From Roseateles_C aquae (GTDB taxonomy: Bacteria > Pseudomonadota > Gammaproteobacteria > Burkholderiales > Burkholderiaceae_C), in contig NZ_JAVXZY010000004.1 in the NCBI RefSeq assembly GCF_032337115.1, forward strand, positions 1-64,000: 64,000 nucleotides of DNA. The letters run 5' to 3'. Shown here piece after piece: positions 61,265 to 64,000 of the stretch. Position 1 is the first letter of the stretch. Each line of letters opens with the position of its first letter. The notes below the pieces were generated by a model. The model was not told the origin of the DNA. It did not search any database and saw nothing but the letters and a program-made list of their open reading frames with translations. Made by a program: the position numbers and the translations under genes.

Positions 61265-62016
61265 TGAATGCCGCTCTCAAAGCCTATTTCGTACTCGACT
61301 TCAATCTGGTGTTCCGCGAGCGGATGGTGCTGTTCTTCACCTTCCTGCTGCCGGCCTTCATGTACGCCTTCTTCGGCATGATGTTTGGCGACGCCAGCTA
61401 CGGCGGTGGGGCGGTCAGCTTCTATGACGAGTACACCGCCAGCTTCATCGGTCTGATCCTGCTCAACGTCGCTTTGATGAACGTCGGGCCGGTGCTGGTG
61501 ATCTACAAGGAGATGGGCTTCTTCCGCCGCCTGCTGGTCACGCCGCTGGACATGTCGGCCGTCTGGCTATCGGCGATCACACGCTCCTTCGTGATCTTCA
61601 TGATCGGCTTCGTCGAGATGGTCATCGTCGGCTGGCTGATGTTCCACCAACTGCCGCAGACCTCCTTGGTCGAGCTGTTCACCGCCATCCTGGTCAGCGC
61701 CTTCTCGCTGTTCTCCTTCGGCTTCATGCTGGGCGCGTTCTTCAAGAGTTCCAACGCGGCCTTCAACGCCGGCATCTTCATCTTCCAGCCCATGCTGCTG
61801 CTCTCCGGCGCCAGCATCCCTTTGGACCGTTTCCCTCCCTTCGTCACCCAGCTGGCCCAGGTCGTGCCGATGACCCACGTCGTCGATGTACTGCGGCTGG
61901 CCTGGCGCGGCGAGTACTTCAGCCCTGCCGGCCTCACACCCACCGTGCTGCTGCTGCTGCTGGGCACTGCCTGCGCCCTGGTTGCCCGCCGCGCGTTCCG
62001 CTGGTCTTCGATGTAA
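61264..62016 (+). CDS. ABC-2 type transporter permease, probable RiPP exporter or immunity
   Basis: A 250-residue permease with six predicted helices: FRERMVLFFTFLLPAFMYAFF, FIGLILLNVALMNVGPVLVI and SFGFMLGAFFKSSNAAFNAG. QPMLLLSGASIPLDRFP is the ABC-2 family end motif. It works as a dimer with the preceding ATPase, to which it is translationally coupled. The following gene starts 38 bp later. Confidence 0.9.
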   Translation: MNAALKAYFVLDFNLVFRERMVLFFTFLLPAFMYAFFGMMFGDASYGGGAVSFYDEYTASFIGLILLNVALMNVGPVLVIYKEMGFFRRLLVTPLDMSAVWLSAITRSFVIFMIGFVEMVIVGWLMFHQLPQTSLVELFTAILVSAFSLFSFGFMLGAFFKSSNAAFNAGIFIFQPMLLLSGASIPLDRFPPFVTQLAQVVPMTHVVDVLRLAWRGEYFSPAGLTPTVLLLLLGTACALVARRAFRWSSM

Positions 62017-62053
62017 GCCGTCTCGTCCACCCGCACACCTACGAGAAAAGAAC

Positions 62054-64000
62054 ATGCACAACACCATGCAGCTTGAAACCCAACACGGCGAAGTGCTGCT
62101 GCACCCTCGCTACGTGATGCGGGTCGCCGGCGAGCCAGCAGCGCTGCTGCGCCAGCTCGAAACCGGAGCGACCAGCCAGGCACTGAACGAGCAGCGCGAA
62201 CTCGCCGCCTCCTTGCGCAGCCGCGCCGATCAGCTGTGCACCAGCCTGGAACGCCTGATCTCGGCTTGCGAGGACAAGGTGCTGAGCCGCAATGCGCTCA
62301 ACCTCAAGCGCGCGCTGTTCAATCTGCGGCACTCGAAACCCGAGCTGATCGAGGGTCTCAGGCAGAGCCTGTCGGGCGAGCAGATCGATGCGCTGCACAC
62401 CTTCAATGCCGACCTGGCGCGATTCGCCGCGATGGATCAACAGATCCAGCAGGCCTACGAGCAGGAACTGGCCGAAGGCAGCAAGCGGTTGCCCAAGCTG
62501 TGGCAGCAGACCAATCTTCAGAATGCCATCAGCTATTCGAATCCCGATCTCTTCCACGATTTCCAGGCGCTCACTGCCGCCGATGGCAAGCCCCTGAATG
62601 CCAAGGCGCGCCGCAAGCTGGAGGACACGCTGGCTCAATACATCGCGCGCTGCTCGTCCAAGACCAGCCCGCTGTCGAGCTTTACCGTGCTGCACGTCGG
62701 CCGCTGGCAGGAGGGCAGCGACTCCTGGCAGCTGGACTATCAGTCACGTCTGGACAAGCGTGTGCAGCTCAAAGGTGCGCTGCTGCGCCAGATCATGGCG
62801 CCGCTGCTGTCCAGCTACAAGCTGTCCAGCCAGCTCTTTGCGCTCTGTCTCAACCCGAGCGCGCAATTCAAGGATGGCCGGCTGCGCTTCCGCACCATCA
62901 ATCAGGGCAATACCGCCAGTGGCCGCTTCTGGGGCACCGGCGAGGCCATTGCGGAGCTCAACGTCAATGGCGTGATTACCTGCATTCACCACGTCTTCGC
63001 TCAGCGCGGCTTCGAGCCGATGCGTTCGGCAGACCTGATTGTTGCCATCCGCGCCCTGGCCCCGAAGCTGCAGGCCGATGTGCTGGAGACCTTCATCGCC
63101 AAGCTCTACGAACTGCAGCTGCTGCTGCCGGATACGCAGGGCTATGAGCAGACCGATGCGCTGGACTGGGCCGAACGACTGCTGCAGGAACTGCCCGGCG
63201 AGGAAGGTATTCAAGGTCGCCGCGTGTTAGGCGAGCTGCGGGTCGCACTGCAGGACTTTTGCGACGCCAATGCGCCGCTGCGCGCAGAGCTCGTGACGCT
63301 GGTACGCGACAAGGTGGTCGAGCTGCGCGAGGCGCTGGGTGCCACCGAGCATTCGGCGATGTCTTATCCCAACTTCTTCGAGAACTGCTATCTCAAGGAA
63401 CTGGAAGGCGCGCTGAGCCCCGGCTTGCTGCAGCCCTTTGCCGACGACCTGGGCCTGCTGCTCAAGTTGTCGCCGGTGGTCAGCTTCACGCAGCAGGCGC
63501 GCTGCAATATGGCTGACTTCTTCCTGGCCACCCATGGCGCCAAGGGCGTCTGCACCGATGTGCTGGGCTTCATCGATCGCTTCGACGAGGTCTACGGCCT
63601 GGGCAGCATGAGCCACGTCATTGACAAGAGCAAGCTCGCTCCCGAGTCCGAGATCAGCAGCGGCTATATGCGCGCCAAGGCTGCGTACGAGAACTATCTG
63701 GAGCCGCTGCTGCGTAGTGGTGAGGACGTCCAGCTCGATCCTGCGATCCTTGCCGAGATTGCCGACACCCTGCCAGCCCAGGTTCGCCAGCGCGGCGCCT
63801 CACAGAGCTATCTGGGCCAGCTGGCACTCAACGAGGGCCGCCCCAAGTTCGTGCTCAACCAGATCTTCGGCGGCCGCGGCGCGCTGATGTCGCGCTTCAT
63901 GGAGGTGCTCAGCGGCAAGGACCTGCAGGAGGTTCGCGACTACCTGCAAAGCAGCAGCGAGAGCGGTTTGTATGCCGAGCTGCCGGGTGTGTTTGGCTTC
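62054..64000 (+). CDS. LanB-type dehydratase (glutamyl-tRNA-dependent), partial at the window end
   Basis: 649 residues are read without a stop to the right edge, so the C-terminus is missing. The lantibiotic-dehydratase N-terminal signature is KTSPLSSFTVLHVG (about 203-216), and VLNQIFGGRGALMSRFMEVL (about 600-619) matches the LanB 'N-x(4)-G-x-G-x(3)-SRF' block. These enzymes glutamylate Ser/Thr of a leader-bearing peptide, using glutamyl-tRNA, then eliminate Glu to give dehydroalanine/dehydrobutyrine. In thiopeptide-type systems the elimination domain is a separate protein, which would lie further right. Two Cys-rich spots do not form a known site. Start at 62054 (MHNTMQLETQHGEV). Confidence 0.82.
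   Translation, partial: MHNTMQLETQHGEVLLHPRYVMRVAGEPAALLRQLETGATSQALNEQRELAASLRSRADQLCTSLERLISACEDKVLSRNALNLKRALFNLRHSKPELIEGLRQSLSGEQIDALHTFNADLARFAAMDQQIQQAYEQELAEGSKRLPKLWQQTNLQNAISYSNPDLFHDFQALTAADGKPLNAKARRKLEDTLAQYIARCSSKTSPLSSFTVLHVGRWQEGSDSWQLDYQSRLDKRVQLKGALLRQIMAPLLSSYKLSSQLFALCLNPSAQFKDGRLRFRTINQGNTASGRFWGTGEAIAELNVNGVITCIHHVFAQRGFEPMRSADLIVAIRALAPKLQADVLETFIAKLYELQLLLPDTQGYEQTDALDWAERLLQELPGEEGIQGRRVLGELRVALQDFCDANAPLRAELVTLVRDKVVELREALGATEHSAMSYPNFFENCYLKELEGALSPGLLQPFADDLGLLLKLSPVVSFTQQARCNMADFFLATHGAKGVCTDVLGFIDRFDEVYGLGSMSHVIDKSKLAPESEISSGYMRAKAAYENYLEPLLRSGEDVQLDPAILAEIADTLPAQVRQRGASQSYLGQLALNEGRPKFVLNQIFGGRGALMSRFMEVLSGKDLQEVRDYLQSSSESGLYAELPGVFGF

Noticed and set aside
1..64000. 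tRNA genes, insertion sequences, prophage or integron pieces
   Set aside because: Looked for along the gaps and gene products; no cloverleaf, transposase, integrase or attachment-site pattern was convincing.

Overview
The window is high-GC, gene-dense bacterial chromosome. Gene content and order point to a betaproteobacterium of the order Burkholderiales, most likely the Rubrivivax/Leptothrix/Roseateles side of the order. The pointers are the PTS relic EIIA-HPr-EI, the cluster dacC/D-amino acid transaminase/DUF493/lipB/lipA, dprA-smg next to def-fmt, fbaA-pyk-pgk, secDF-yajC, and a DUF1631 protein. This assignment is an inference from synteny and codon style. No 16S gene lies inside the window. 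I saw no tRNA, CRISPR array, insertion sequence or prophage.

Layout. 1-4.5 kb: a probable strong outward-reading promoter (rRNA-operon-like), then ptsI, an OlsB-like acyltransferase gene on the opposite strand behind a four-repeat Pho-box-like array, ptsH, an EIIA-Man gene and a small lipoprotein. 4.5-10 kb: CoA-transferase plus alpha/beta hydrolase pair, a degenerate histidine-kinase/pseudo-receiver protein, a TlpA thioredoxin, a periplasmic solute-binding protein and a DinB protein. 10-17.7 kb: lipA, lipB, a Sel1 protein, DUF493, a class IV transaminase, dacC (with an altered KTG motif), a hydrolase, a [2Fe-2S] ferredoxin, VanZ and HemJ-like proteins. 17.7-25.7 kb: central carbon genes fbaA, pyk, maeB and pgk, with an ATPase/STAS-like regulator between fbaA and pyk. 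25.8-33 kb: AzlCD exporter, DUF2807 protein, lipoprotein, fmt-def and, divergently, LysM protein-dprA-smg. 33-39.1 kb: DUF1631 protein, then secF, secD and yajC.

39.2-44.6 kb is a compact catabolic operon for hydroxyproline: a DHDPS-family deaminase, an FCD/GntR regulator, 4-hydroxyproline epimerase and a three-subunit D-hydroxyproline dehydrogenase. It is led by a near-consensus sigma70 promoter overlapped by a palindrome. 44.6-51.3 kb: a DHH phosphoesterase, a TSUP transporter, a branched-chain-amino-acid-type ABC transporter with a fused permease-ATPase, and a divergent enoyl-CoA hydratase across an 18-bp perfect palindrome. 51.4-56.8 kb: two paralogous four-cysteine mini-proteins flanking tdk, a ProQ/FinO protein, and a coupled pair of an SH3-like and an SPFH protein. 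56.9-59.8 kb: a two-component system.

60.2-64 kb (cut by the window edge) is the most interesting part. It is the start of a ribosomally synthesised, modified peptide (RiPP) cluster: a 68-residue precursor with an acidic leader and a Ser/Cys/Gly-rich core, an ABC-2 exporter pair, and a LanB-type (glutamyl-tRNA-dependent) dehydratase. Leader, core and dehydratase motifs resemble thiopeptide/azole-peptide systems, which are well known in Gram-positives and unusual in this setting. The rest of the cluster would lie to the right of the window.
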